Source of the DNA: Cruorifilaria tuberocauda
Lineage: Eukaryota > Nematoda > Chromadorea > Rhabditida > Onchocercidae
Length of the DNA: 64,000 nucleotides
Reading direction: 5' to 3'
Assembly (NCBI GenBank): GCA_013365365.1
Contig: JABVXU010000033.1
Location: 186,001 to 250,000, forward strand
The translations under genes and the position numbers were made by a program. The notes under the pieces were generated by a model. That model was not told where the DNA came from. It ran no database searches and saw only the letters and a list, made by a program, of their open reading frames with translations. Of this stretch, positions 25,301 to 38,632 are shown one piece after another. Position 1 is the stretch's first letter. Each line of letters opens with the position of its first letter.

Positions 25301-28300
25301 GGTTATACGCAAGCATATTACAAGTTTTCAGACATGTTTCGCTAGTGACATAAGGTATTCGTTTATTTCATATAGGTAGATAATCTGCTTTGAAAAAATA
25401 AAGAAATACCTTAGACCGGATGCATTATTCGGTTTGCCAGAATCATTACGGATGAAAGTGTTACGACAGTAACATATTGCTGAACCTACACGTACCCATT
25501 TAGGATTTCCTCGGCAAGCCTCTGTAACTGAAAACAGTACTGGCTGCATGCCTGCAAACAATCAGTTGAATTATTCACGACCACGTTTCCTTATTAATGA
25601 TTCCGAAGATACCTTTGATAATTATTCAGGAATCAAATTTTGCTGTAGGATCTTAGTATTCTTGCTTCATGAAAAATTTCTTTGAAGAAACAGCTTCCAA
25701 AGTACATAATATATAAGAGATCTGATAACAGATACCGTCAAGAGAAATCCTTACCGTGATTAAACATTGATGTTTTTTTAAAGCAGTTAATAATTTCAAA
25801 CATATAATCTACGTCTGCTTCATTATTGGAAACTTCGAAAAAGAACCACTGAAAGTGTGGCCGTAACTGATTGATATCTGGTGATAATATCAATTGATAA
25901 TGCCATTTATTTATCTAAAACAATAATTCTGCACCAAAAAAATAACTCTTATAATAAATGCAAATAGTTAGATACTTGAAAATAATACTTGGATAGCTCG
26001 TCTCAAATTTCCACCTTCAAATCGACTTTCAAACAGCAAGTGATTCTTAGAATCCATTTTGCCTATTCTGGAATAAAAAGACATCAGCAGTTCAATGTTA
26101 TTATCATTTTTAAGCTAATTGTACGAACCTCATAACAGCAATATAAAAAAATTAGTAATTTGAATAATACCGGCTTTCATCATCGTTTCCAATAGTTTTC
26201 CATGATGTAAACACTTCAGCCGTATTGCAAATCAAATAATCCAAATCATATACAGTACGAGCAGAGAATGATGACTCGTCTACCAACTGGGCTATGCCTT
26301 TTGCAAACAGATCTCTTAAAGGACAAAGCTCGATGCATGTTAACACTTTTTACTTTTTTTAAAAATTGATTTCAAAAGCAACATACAGAGTTGATTAATA
26401 AAGCTATAAATTTCAATCTTGGAATTAACTTAAAAAAAGTCATTGATAAAGATTAAACTGAAAGTAATCGTGGAACGAGAGTTTTTGTTAGCAGATGAAA
26501 AATTAGCTAGTTGAACAATTTTAATTTTTTACGAATATAGACTCTTAATTCAGTCTATACCTTTTTGAATTGCTTTTTGCCAGTGGTTGCAAAACAGATT
26601 GTAAATTTGTTGGAAGAATTGTTGCTGGATAAGCAATTTTTATGAAAACTGATGGTGATCTTGTTTTCTGCAATTTCTTAGCACAATAACTATGTGTTTC
26701 AATACAGCTGCTTATGCATGCATTTTACTGATAATTTGAAATTGAAATCTTAGATAGTAATTAAATTCAAAAGTCAAGACAATTAGAAACGAAAATAAAG
26801 ATCATCCTTAATATTTACCTTTACTGCTCTCAGCACCAAGTCGCCAAAATTTTCTACTCCTAACTTATCCGAGGTTGTCGTCATTGAAGATGAACTTGCT
26901 GTGACAGTTCCTTGGAAAAATTCAATGAAATAATGAAAGCAGTCATCGGATAGTTCAGTAAAAGAAAGGTGGTGAGGGAAATTTGTAGGCGCTGGATGAG
27001 ACCTATCCTTGTTATGGCCGTGCAATGGTGTTACTATAAACAGTGCTTCATCATCATCATCACCGCCGTCTTCATCTGTAACTATTTATGCATATTTGAA
27101 TCGCGAGCTATTAAGCACAGTTTATTTCATACAGTTAAAACTAATGCTAAATGTATTTTATCTATCAATAACGAAGTTTCGCAGTGTCGAGCCTTGTTTG
27201 TTACTTAAATATTCAATGGCCAGTTCTATTGCACTAAAGTTTTTCACATCTTTGACTTAATTTGACAAAAAAGTTCTAGCAATAATCTGATGCTTATATT
27301 AGGCTTAGCATGCCTACTCTTTTCATAAATATAAGCCTTCCTTACCTATCTCCCATTTATGTCAGCATGACTTTTTGTTGTTAGCTTCAGAGAATTCAGA
27401 ATATTTAGAGCAAATTTTGAATTGAAATTTTGTTTTATCATTTCCATAAATCTCATAATGCGCTAAAGAACTCCCTTTCTTAAATAAAAATAAATGATAC
27501 CGCTGCTTGAAGCACGTTGATCTTGTCGAACTGGAGAAGTATATAAGAAACTTTCCTCGACTTCTTTTTCACATGACCTAAGATGAGATGAGGATTATAG
27601 AGATGAGGAATATAATATATTCCTTATACTATACCAAAATTTGATATAAATTGAAAACGTTTGATGAAAATCATAATTTAATGTGATAATGCAGGGATAT
27701 GAGCTAGAAGCTTTAATGTACATACCAGGAATACTGTTGCAGCGCATCACTCCTGATTTCTTTAGGAAGCGGAAAAGTAATTGGTGGTGGTGTAGATGAG
27801 GATATCGGGAATGGACGGAGAGGTAGACAACTCATAAACAGTGCAAGTAATGATTCCTGAAATATTTTGAAATTTGCTTAACAATACCGACTTATAAAAT
27901 AATTAAGCTTCTAAAACTGATTTGACAGAAAAAAGCAGATTTAATTTAAATCTACTGAAGCTCAAATTTTGACCTAAATTAAATTTTTGAAGCAAAATTT
28001 AAATATAACACAGAGTAAATTTCAAATGAGACAAAAGAGAAAGTAAGACGGAAATATCCAATTATATCTAAAAGTATGATACTATCAAAGAGTTTAGAAT
28101 ATAAATACATTTAAATTTAATATTCACTGATAAATAAGTATTAAACTAAAAATTATTTCTAAGATTGATTGTCGCATTTCTTACAACTAATATACATCAT
28201 TTAAAAATTACACAGCGTATAAATCTTTGAATCTACCACATCGGAACGAAGAAAGCAGCTGATAAAAAGATGAAAAACAAAAAAAACATTAAAACTTCTA

Positions 28301-31300
28301 CTTTCGATTGATAGATTAGCTGAACAGATTTAACTCAAAACACATCATCAATTCGAAATAAATTCTACACGGAATTATACACCGCATACAATAATATCAG
28401 TAAATAAAAATGTGAAGCAACATGAATGCAATCGTATGATCGGATTTTTAAATTTGAAATCGCCATTGATTACAAGGGCTAATCAGTGGGCAAAGTTGGA
28501 AACAAAGTTTTATGGAAAACTGAACAAAATAAAAATAGGGGAGTGGAGAAAAGGGAAAAGGATATGAAGACTTTTTGTCTCCTCATAATTCAGTCAAATT
28601 CATACTTGACCACGAGGATGACTACAAGTTTTTTAAAAAGGTCTATTTGTTCAGTGTAATTGTTTGATTAAGTTTGATTAAATATAAGCTTCTGAAATCT
28701 TAAGCAAAGAACAACTTAAAATAAATTGAGAATTCAAATGCTGACTGATTCAATTGGGCTAAAAATAGAGATTTATAGTAAAAATTTTTGGCACTTATAA
28801 ATATTATTTGAAATTTTTTCATATAATAAATATTTCAGACATGAGAATCTGACTGCTTAAATGTGGGATGATTTACTTTCGCTGATACACAAGTTAACAA
28901 CAAAGAGGATAGTTCAAAGATCAAAAGAGAATTGATAACTTTTACGATCGGTAATTAAAAAGTTTTCACTTGCGAAAGAATCCAATCAAAATTGCTAGTA
29001 GCGAAATTTTCCCCTACCCGATTACAGATGTTACCGTTTTACAATTTTAAATCACTTTATACTTCAAATGGTGTGATATTACATATTGGTAAATCAAGAT
29101 TTCTTTTATGATTGATATCAGTGAAGTAATACTTCGTCATATTTACCGGCAAAAAACATAATGCATGGAATGACTGGACAGAGTCTAAAATTCTAAGAGC
29201 TCAAAAGAAAATGGAAGTAGAATTAAATTAAATCAAATTTACTTCAAGTCACAATTTAAGTTTCTCACGCAATACTATTACTATCATTTTGATAGAATTT
29301 AAAAAAAATTAGGCAATTAAGATTACATAATACACTTTAACAACGTCTTACATAGACTTCGTCATCTCCTTCAACAGCATGCATCAACGTTTCCAGATGA
29401 AATATTCAGTAAAAAAAAGTGCTGACATAAGTTAGATATGAAGTAATAACATACGACAGTATAAAGAAAAATCTGTATTCATCAGAAACTCATCAGAAAG
29501 TGTTAAAAATCAAATTTTTAATTCAAATCTATACAAACTGTTGCACTGACAATAACAACGGAATAGAATTTTGAAAGAAAACAAGATCAGAAGTTTAACT
29601 ATATCATAGAGTTAATAAATATAGATAAATCTAGATGAATTAATTATTGAATTAGTTAGTAAATTTAGTAAAGTTAATTAAATCACACGAATGTTCTAAA
29701 AATTCAAAAAGACTTGAAAGCAAATATCAACTGTTAAAATTTAAGAAACTTTTTGTAGAAATCTAAAGCTGCATCATGCTCGCTTTTATAAATATAACCT
29801 TAAGATTGATAACAGACGGTCCCAGTGGTGAGTCATCATCTAGATACTCCTTGTCGTTGCTAATGAGTGAAATAGCTGAATTAAACGTTTCCATTGCGCC
29901 AATAGCTAATAGACGTTCTCTGTTATGTTCTAAACCCCGACAATACCAGTATTTATGACAATCTTTCTCTTATTAAGGATAGAATTGGAAAAAATCACTT
30001 TTTTTATTAAAAAAAATAGTATATCATTCCGATACACCATTCCGCATTATCTAAAGATATGATTTCAAATATTTAATGATAAACTACAAATATAGCTACT
30101 TAGCCTTATTAGATTCCTCAAAGATGCCACCGTAAACAAGCAAATTTCCAGGATAGCCTGCTCAGACGCAATAAATCGTTGCTGAAGATACTTTTGAAAA
30201 GTTTTTATTAATACGACAAAAATATCATTTAACTCCAATATAGCCATTACGAGTCGATTTCCTAAAAATTATTCTACAAAATGAGTATTATGACGAATAA
30301 GATTTAGTTCAATATTTTATACTTTCTCAAGCTAAAAAAATACAGTATAATAAAGACTTATTGTTATAATTAAGGAAAGAAGATAATCAACTAAAAAATA
30401 CAAATACAGTAAATCAGAAATTTAAAAAAAATTAATGGAAAAAATAATGAAATGAAAATACGTACTGAATTTGATGATTAGGTAAAGTATTTCTGACAGG
30501 CGAGCTACAACTGCTATATCCGTGCCAGAAATAATCGTTGTTAACAAATTCTTCACAAATTTTTGATTCCTACCAAACATTCGCGCATTTTGCACTGAAT
30601 TACATATTTGAGATAATATCCAACTTTACGATCTTTTTTAATAATTGAAGAATCTATTTTTTTAATTAGATCTGACAATGCAAGACATATCTCTAAATGG
30701 TTGTAAGATCATTCGGACATCGATCTCTAGCAATCTAGCTATATCAATTGTCAATTCTCCGATTTCTCCAATTAATCACTGTTGGATATCTTCATGTGAA
30801 ATAAAATTAAAATAAAAGGAGGAAATGATGCGCTGAATCTTTACAGTATTACAGTATTAATCTAAGTGCTCAGTCTTATTTTTTTAAGCCGAAAACAACA
30901 ATTACTGTCAAAAACAACTGATGAATAAATGCAAGAAGATGATCATAGTTTTTTCACTTTTTTTCTTAGCATCTCTAAAAATTTTTTGGCTTACTCGCCT
31001 TTCCCACTGCTATCTACACGCTTCTACTTTCTGACTTTAAGTTCTTTATGTAGATCAAAAAAACTGAGCTTGGAATTCTGCTTTCTATTACTTTAAAAAG
31101 GACGCACTTGTGGTTTCTCATAGATCACTGCTCTTTAACGATTTGATTATTAAAGAGTAAATGAAAACATACCTGAACGGATAGAGCAACAGAATAATTG
31201 CAGAACCGGTATTGTCTTCCTGTCCTTAGCGAGTAACAAAAACTTTTTTTGTAACAGCGTAATTAAACCGCCCAAACGAGCTTTCAGACAAAATTTCTTG

Positions 31301-33521
31301 TCTGCAAAAATAGTAAAGTGCATACTGAGGAATCCATTCTTCATTCCGACGTGAAGAAATAACAATATTAACAATCATTTTATCAATTTACCTTTGAGAT
31401 ATAACATGATCAGAATAGAACAGATTATATCAATACAACTACAATGTATTGATTCCGCAATAAATGATGTAAAACATCTAATAAGCGAATTTGTTCCATC
31501 TAAGCGAATTATGCGACGCTGACGTATCAATGACGCTAAAACGAATAATACCTCGATATATTGAAAAATATAAATTACGTTTGGAATATCCTATTGAATC
31601 CCGATTTTTGAAATACATGAAATGATTTGATAACGATTTGATCTTCTACAAGATATTTCATGCGCTTTCAGATAAGAAAAAAGAATTTATCCACAGATAA
31701 CCAGGTAAATACATCACTGTTAAACTTCATGATATAAATATTAATTATTTGTTTATAACTTAATGAAAACCAAAACAAACCAGAAGGTTTGCAGCAAGTG
31801 ATGAAACCTAAAAGAAGTCGACAGAAAAAGGATGTTGTTAATTCACTGCGACATACCTAAAGAAGAATATTACATAGTAATAAACCTGAAGGTTAATTTT
31901 TGGTTTTTTAAAACATTTATTTAAACAATAGCTCTTCTATTTTATTCTTCTTTTTATTACTCTGCTCTATTTTTAATGAGCATATTTGGTTATAACGCCA
32001 ATTTACATAAGATTAAATTAATTAAAGGAACTTTTCGACATTGCTTTTCCTAAGCGAAACCTTGATAATTATAGCAAGATATCGGAAAAAAGAAGTATAT
32101 GAGAAGCAATACCTAAACTTTCAAAAAATGTGTGAATTTTCGCATCTAGAGCTCACCAGCAAAGGTTCATATAAGAGGTTCAATTTTTTTCGCACCGATA
32201 AAGAATTCACTAACCTCAATAGCTTTCAACAGCTGAACCAAATATTCATCAGTGGACCGATTTACATCCTGGTTTGTGAAATTGATATCCTGATCGGCAC
32301 CTTTAAACAGAAAATGATAGCTCGAAACACTTCTTTCAGCCTATAAATATGGCATATATATTTGGTAATTGATTTCTAAATCCAAACAGCAACAGGATGA
32401 CTTTAAGTAGTTGCAGTCAACAATATTCAATGATCGGACAGCTCCAAAAATCCTAGTACAGAATTTAATCCGATGAAAAATAATGAACTACCGATTCACT
32501 ATACAGCTTGATGGAGATTTCCGTTTGTTCATGTAGTTTCACCTCGCTATCGCCTTTCAAAACCATTTCAATTAATCGTATTACGGATGCAGATAACGAG
32601 TTCCGAACATCACATCCATTTCTGAAATAGCAAGAAATAAAACTACGAGAAGCAGAATAATGGATATTTATCAGTAAGTACAATCAAAAGAACAGAGATA
32701 TCCAATATTTGTTACAAATTAAATTAATAAAAAAAATTAATAAGAAAGTTCCGATCCGTTCTGCGGAAAATTTTTGAAGTCTCTCATTCGCAAATTCAGA
32801 ATTTTAAAATGCTCATAAGCACTAATGCTCAAAATCATTATTAGGACAGAAAAAAAACAAATACAAACTCAAAAAAATTCAGGAGACCTCAGGACCATTT
32901 CGAAATCTAATGACAAACGGTCCAAAGTTCGAAAATAAGAGACTTCATTTTTTTTTTGTAATATGTAAAAAAAAACAAACTTTAGTGCTGACGTCGGTGA
33001 ATCTTCTTTAGGCATACCTTTCGATCTCAGATAAAATCCATTTGCATAAACAACTCGTAATTTACTGACAACAATTGCGATTTAATTAACTATTAATTTT
33101 AAAATCTATTTCTGTTCTATTAAATCCGCCATTATTTAGCCAAACAATGATCGGATGGGATAAGAGGATATGAAAGTGGATAATTACACAACATACGACA
33201 GGAAAGTGGATTTTAAAACAAGTTTTATTAAATTTAAACATGAAAGCGATCTTGTTCTTCAATGTGTACATTTTGAACATAATGATAACTACAAGCTAAT
33301 ATATCCTTTTAATGAGTGAGCTGAAAAGTTGAAAATAGTAAAGGTAATCTTAGAATAAATTCGAGGAAGTTTAGATGAAGAACACAATAAAAATATCCCA
33401 GATCTGTAAGTTATTAACAACTTATAGATCTAAAAGAGTAACAAATTTCAAATTTCTTCTGAACTCATCGGTATAACTTTCCGAGGAAAAAAGTTCGCTT
33501 ATTGCTTGTCTCATTGTCCAT
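22364..33521 (-). CDS. ccpp-1: Cytosolic carboxypeptidase CCPP-1 (AGTPBP1/Nna1), tubulin deglutamylase
   Basis: M14D zinc carboxypeptidase that trims polyglutamate side chains and C-terminal glutamates from tubulin; needed for cilia and axon stability. Exons, all phase-consistent: 32621-32492, 32340-32215, 31551-31392, 31301-31173, 30594-30466, 30261-30100, 29929-29799, 27856-27726, 27577-27501, 27075-26819, 26667-26561, 26314-26171, 26067-25989, 25914-25755, 25551-25410, 25050-24954, 24339-24138, 23830-23616, 23352-23185, 23015-22854, 22474-22364. A first exon at 33521-33478 (MDNETSNKRTFFLGK) fits by phase but is the least certain. Total about 1,020 aa. The N-terminal half is helical, ARM-like (DKKFCLKARLGGL matches the family). 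The catalytic half has the CYIAYHFPYTYS pre-domain, the zinc ligands HPGE and DLHGHS, NVDGVVNGSHRCSLAGVDLN with the substrate-binding Arg, and the catalytic Glu in SYTLEST. The gene follows NDUFA9 at 104 bases and is probably trans-spliced. Confidence 0.93.
27857..29798 (-). other. Large ccpp-1 intron (1.94 kb)
   Basis: The flanking exons join in phase 0 with family-like sequence on both sides, so this is a single long intron. It is AT-rich; I see no nested gene, RNA gene or repeat in it on either strand. Confidence 0.6.
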
Positions 33522-33625
33522 TTTATTCCAACTTTGATCAACTACTAGCAATTACAATAAAAGTATAGATAATCTACTAATTCAGTGACATAATCTAATG
33601 AGCTATTGAAGATAACAACTTGGCT
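33522..33625 (-). promoter_or_regulatory. Putative operon intercistronic spacer with trans-splice site
   Basis: On the minus strand this 104-base stretch separates the TAA of NDUFA9 from the candidate ATG of ccpp-1. About 100 bases is the usual spacing within nematode operons. A T-rich run followed by AG (tttattgtaattgctag, near 33558-33542) could be the spliced-leader acceptor. AATAAA occurs just ahead of the ATG. Inferred from spacing and motif only. Confidence 0.4.
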
Positions 33626-36459
33626 TTATACAGCACTCACAGTAAACGGTTTCGATTCAGTAACGACTTCAGTGCTTGGCTTTACATTTGTATATAAAGG
33701 TGGCGATCGAAGTGGCAGTGGATATGGTTCTATGGCCGGAAGTTCATTGAAATGATTTATACAACTGAAACCAGGGAAAAAATGTTAACGCAGTTTCATA
33801 TTCTTTCACTGCAATTAATCATATGAAGAAAACAAGGTATAGATAAGCGTCATTTTAATAGGGAGCGATTCCAGATACTGATGCATCAACATCGAAAGCA
33901 AAAATGATTGGAGATCACTATAAAGTAAAAACTATAGCAGTAGCAAAATATTTTACATAAACAACAATTGCTCTGGTAACTTACAAATATGCGTGTTTTC
34001 CACCTGTTAACTCGAATTCAACAAGCCTAGTAACCCCAAGATCTGCCAACGTGGGACACCCAGTAAGTACATCACTTGTACATTCAACCACTCGAATCCA
34101 TTCTAGACTAAGCGGTGGAAAATTCCGGAATAACTTGTAGGGTAACTCAACAGCCGCTACATATGCCCTGCAATAAACATATAGTTATGTAGCAGATATT
34201 TATTTTATACCAATTCTGCAGACACGCATATTTATTAAATTCCCGATCAATATATGGTGACGATTTTGTTCAAAAATTCCATTATACTAACAATAACTAA
34301 CACTAATTACACTAAAAATAGCACTAATAACTCAGCTTAACTATATCTTTTAAATTGTACTATTTAGCATGTGGAACTATTCTTCCAGTATATTAAAGCC
34401 CTTTCTACAATGTGCTTCAGTACTCTAACCTTGTATGACAATATAGTATACAATTACCTTTATGAGAAAAAAATTTAATACCTGTATAAGTAATTTAGAT
34501 TTCGACGATAATAACGTCGATATGGGAAACGTGATGACAGATGAGCCCGATCATACATATAGTCGATTAATTCAGAAAGCTTATAGCAATGAGGTCCGAC
34601 AAATTCATAAGTTTTTCCAACAGCATGTGGATCTATGATAGTTTTCTCAACACCTTTTGACACATCGCCTACCTATAACCGATGTTACTGGTGCGCAGTT
34701 CTTTCAAATACAATGTTTAGGACAGAAAACAGAGTATGAAATCTAAATCATCATCTTAAAACTAGAAAATCTTAAATGGCTTTGTTCGATAATGCTATTG
34801 AATCTTTATTGCCGCTATAGAAATGACCTATGCTGCTTTTGAGAAAATTAGTAGCCCTTTTTTCGATCATATAGCAAACAGGGTAAAAAGCACATAAAAC
34901 GTCAGACATTATCACATAAATCTCACATTAAATCATATTTGCTGTGCATTTTATGCAAAAAAAAGTGATGCATTAGCGTGATTTCCTACTTAACTATCAA
35001 ACTAAAATTCTCGTAAAAATATACGACATCGAAGAAATTAAAATTTGTTATCTCCAAGAAAAGTTATAAATTACCCAAATAGGCATTTTGTATGTGTGTT
35101 CTCCCTTTTTGTAAACGTAAACCACACCTCTACGAGGAATGCGCTGAAATGCGAGAAAATAATTAATAAATGTGTCGTAGTTTCCTCCATACATCATTGA
35201 TGGCCTGAAATTGAGTGGTTTGAAAAGCTTTTGAGCATAACTGATCTCCAATTTCTGCCACAGATAAATGGATGAAATTAAGTATATGATAATTTGAATG
35301 CACTGGATATTGCAGGATATTTATGAATATGAGTATCACAAACTTTTTTATTTCTAAAAAGATGCCGTTGGAATTTTAACAAATGGACAACGTTCTAGAA
35401 GTTCAGCATGCATAATGAATACACCTTATGATGGTAGCGCTTGGGAATTCTTGACGGACTACTTCCTCGCCAAGACCTTTGGTACGAAGAAATTGTGATG
35501 GTTTGTTGAACAGTGTTGGTGGAGTATCCTTAGAAGCATTCATTGCTGACATATGGATAAATCTGAAGACAAATAAAATTAGCATTTAAGCTCCTGTTTG
35601 ATATTTTTTTTAAATCTCTCTGTTAGCATTTGATACAACTTAGATTCAATTTGAAGTTTTAACAAAACTGTGACTGACTTTTGGATCCCCATTTCTTTCG
35701 CGATCCGAGCAATTCGTTGCGCTCCTTCAACATGAGTAGCTTCAAATGAATAATTTTTCGTTTCGTACTTTGTACCGATTAAATTTACAACTACATTGCT
35801 GTACCTAATAGCCTGTCGTATGCTTTCCTCATCTTTTAGTTGAAATGGTAACAGCAGCACTTGACCAAGTTCACCATGTACCTAAACTATAAAAAGTAGG
35901 TCTGCTTTCAAGACAAATCTGAAAAAAAAAGAGTTTTGTGAGTTTAATTCTTGCACTATCTCATATACCTCAAGTTTCTAAAAGGAAAAAAAATAACTGG
36001 TAAATAAACGAACCAATAACCCTTTGTCTTTGTTAATAGACTCATACGGAAAAAAGGAACGAACTTTTAAATGCCGGGTGTAATATGGATCTTGTCGACT
36101 TGGCAGAATAATTTGATGACCTTCTTTGGCAAGGCGATTTACCAACAACTTCCCCAACAATCCAGTACAGCCAAATACGGTTACTACATTGCCGGAGAAA
36201 CTACATCGACCACCTGTCCCCTGAAATTTATACAAGAAAATTCTAATTAATGCTGGAAAAAAGAAAGGTTGTTCTATATCATAATTTCTGTAGAACAGAT
36301 TTGATAAAACCTCGCCTTTCTGAATGCCGCAAGTTTACTTGTTGGACTCGGCTTTGGCAAATCGAGTTGTGTTGCAGATTTGCTACAGTAAAGTGCCTTG
36401 CAAAGGATACCTTCAATCCCCAACATATGGCACCGTCGGATACTATCAACAACAAACAT
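33626..36459 (-). CDS. NDUFA9: NDUFA9, 39-kDa accessory subunit of respiratory complex I
   Basis: SDR-like accessory subunit of mitochondrial NADH:ubiquinone oxidoreductase, located in the matrix arm, where the family binds NADPH and stabilises the arm-membrane junction. Exons: 36459 to about 36311, 36220-36065, 35881-35679, 35562-35425, 35204-35075, 34672-34482, 34167-33985, 33764-33626; about 428 aa. The first exon encodes a presequence-like peptide. Family landmarks: [11 protein letters not shown], the nucleotide-binding glycine motif [41 protein letters not shown] and [13 protein letters not shown] near the C-terminus. The exon 1/exon 2 junction is a problem: the obvious GT donor after 36311 is phase 2, whereas exon 2 (after TTTCAG, 36220) must start in phase 0. 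A GC donor after 36316, or a donor at an upstream gtaaac, would restore frame. Downstream lies ccpp-1, probably in one operon. Confidence 0.92.
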
Positions 36460-37332
36460 TTCCAGCTCCTATAGAAATCTCTCTCAATTTAAATCTTTTA
36501 CTTGATAAATATCTGTAAACATATGCACGATTTTTTATCTAAAGAAAATCGAACCATTAAAATCAAGTTCTGATGAATGAAGACAAGAAGGTATTCTTAT
36601 GTCAAACACATGAAATTGTAATTTTCCCTCATATTCAATTAATAAATATGAACATTTTGCCACAGAAATCAGCTCCAAATATTCGATTTATGAAATTTGA
36701 ATTTAGTCCAGTGAATAGTCAAGCATTAATCTCCAAATATTTCGAACTACTAAAGTGAGATAATTCAAAATAATTGAAGCATAGAATGTATATCTATAAT
36801 TGCTGAACAATCCATGAAAGCAGCACTATTTATCTGCATTCAGATGACTAGATGAGCAAATGAAAAAGCAGTATGCGTAAAACACCGTAATTTTATAAAT
36901 ATTAATCCACTATTGTTCAAAATAATTAATATTATCATACTACACACGAATTGAATATATCACATAAGACTGAAAGTTAAGTTTATAATGGCACATGAAA
37001 TATTTTTAAAAAGTCAGTACATAGCGCATATCACCATACAATGGATTCGTACCAATTTGAAGAAAGAATTGACAAATTTTTGCGATAAATTTTTGATTTT
37101 TATTACTTTAGAATTAAGTTAACTATCAATTCTATCCAATTCATTGGATAGGAAATGTTAACTAGTATTATGTGCAAAACAATTAGTTGAGCAATACTTT
37201 ACAAAGACGAAATGTTGATCACTAGTTCATTTGTTGAAGACATATGAGTACCTATTTCCTATGAGTACCTGTCGCATTTCTGCAGTAGGAAAAAGAACGT
37301 TCAAGATATAAATTCGTTTAGCATTTGTCTCA
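36460..37332. other. Spacer between KGD4 and NDUFA9
   Basis: About 870 bases between two minus-strand genes. It should hold the KGD4 3' UTR and the NDUFA9 leader. No exon or RNA gene was recognised. The short open frames on the plus strand have no support. Confidence 0.5.
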
Positions 37333-38387
37333 TCAAGTACCGCCTAGTCCATACGCACCACCACTCTAAATAAAAAAAAAGTAAAAAGCACAGTATAAAG
37401 TTACCATGACAACAGGAAACCAAGTGCATAGCTTTATACATTCATATGTTAGTTCACATCTATCGAGGTGCATAGATGAACAAAGCTACAAACGGTAACA
37501 GGTATAGAAGCTGTTCGATAAAATAAGTTAAAAATAAAGCAGCTAACAGATTCCCTAAAACTCAAAATCATTCTAAAATAGATATGAACTGAAAGTGTTG
37601 TTCTAAAAAACTCATATCACAGAAAAATTATTAAAACCCAGCAAGATGATAAACTTACATTGATAGCATGACATTCTTCCTCAGATATTTGCTTACGACG
37701 AAGAGAAGCAGGTAGTTGCCAATCCTCAATTAATTCTCCTTGTTGCACCTTAGTTTTTTTAGCCGATAGTGGCCTTTTTGATGAGGAAAACAATTCTTCT
37801 GAAGATCAAAAAAATTGTTTTAGAAAATTGAAACCGTTCTAGCCAATTATTAAAAACTTGATTATTTACCATACAAATCATATTTAGTTCGGTATGAACT
37901 AGGAGTTTAGTTCAATTTAATTAATTAAATTTATTTCAACCGAGTCCAGTGTGAACTGAAGTATATGAAAGTTTGTTATATTTTGGAAATACTCTTAGAG
38001 CTGAAACTAGAAAAAAAACCAGAATATTTTTGGCATAAAAGACTAACCAGACGTTGATAAAGATTTTGGTTCACATGGCAGTGATGGTGGGGCTGACCTA
38101 AAAAAATAACGATAAAGCAGCAATGAATTAGATTGATACCACATGCAAGTTGAAAAATTCATTACATCTGACGAAATTTCATCGTTTGTTTATAATATAT
38201 ATAAAGACAATAGTTAAATATTAACCGGTCATAATGAGGTCGTGGAAGTCGAGCACCAATGAATTTAATCAACGGTTTACGCACATGACCCTAAAAACAA
38301 CAAAAAAAACTAAATAAAAATATATAAAAATAAGCAACACTTCTTCCTAATCGAAACAGATCTAGTCATTAACTCGCTTGACATCAT
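37333..38387 (-). CDS. MRPS36: KGD4/MRPS36, small subunit of 2-oxoglutarate dehydrogenase
   Basis: Small adaptor that tethers the E3 component to the E1/E2 core of the mitochondrial 2-oxoglutarate dehydrogenase complex; formerly listed as ribosomal protein S36. Five exons fit in phase: 38387-38358, 38290-38226, 38097-38048, 37798-37659, 37365-37333, giving 105 aa (human 103). The N-terminal part has KPLIKFIGARLPRPHYD (family: KPHxPLIKF). The middle is a low-complexity Pro/Ser/Lys linker. The C-terminus LPASLRRKQISEEECHAIN followed by SGGAYGLGGT matches the conserved YRRK-x-EE-x-INxGG tail. The first exon (ten codons, MMSSELMTRS) was chosen because it ends in phase 0 and supplies the only suitable ATG; it is the least certain part. 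The gene sits upstream of NDUFA9 on the same strand. Confidence 0.85.
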
Positions 38388-38632
38388 AAACAAGAAAAAT
38401 ACAGCTGCTAGAGGAAATTTCATGTCACTTAGCATCAAAGATCAAATTGTATTAACTTATCCATACGATAGTTAAACTGTTTGTAATTCTAGGATATTCT
38501 AGGATAATCTGATGTGTTCCTGAATTTGCAATTCTGCAATTCTAAAAATTATTGTCTTAGAAAGGAATTGGCACAAATAACTTGTAAAATAAACAAACTA
38601 GTTAGAGTACTGGTATATAACAACCTTTCACT

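Noticed and set aside
26969..27260. Two overlapping plus-strand open frames
   Set aside because: They are antisense to the ccpp-1 exon at 27075-26819 and to its adjoining intron, and have no family similarity.
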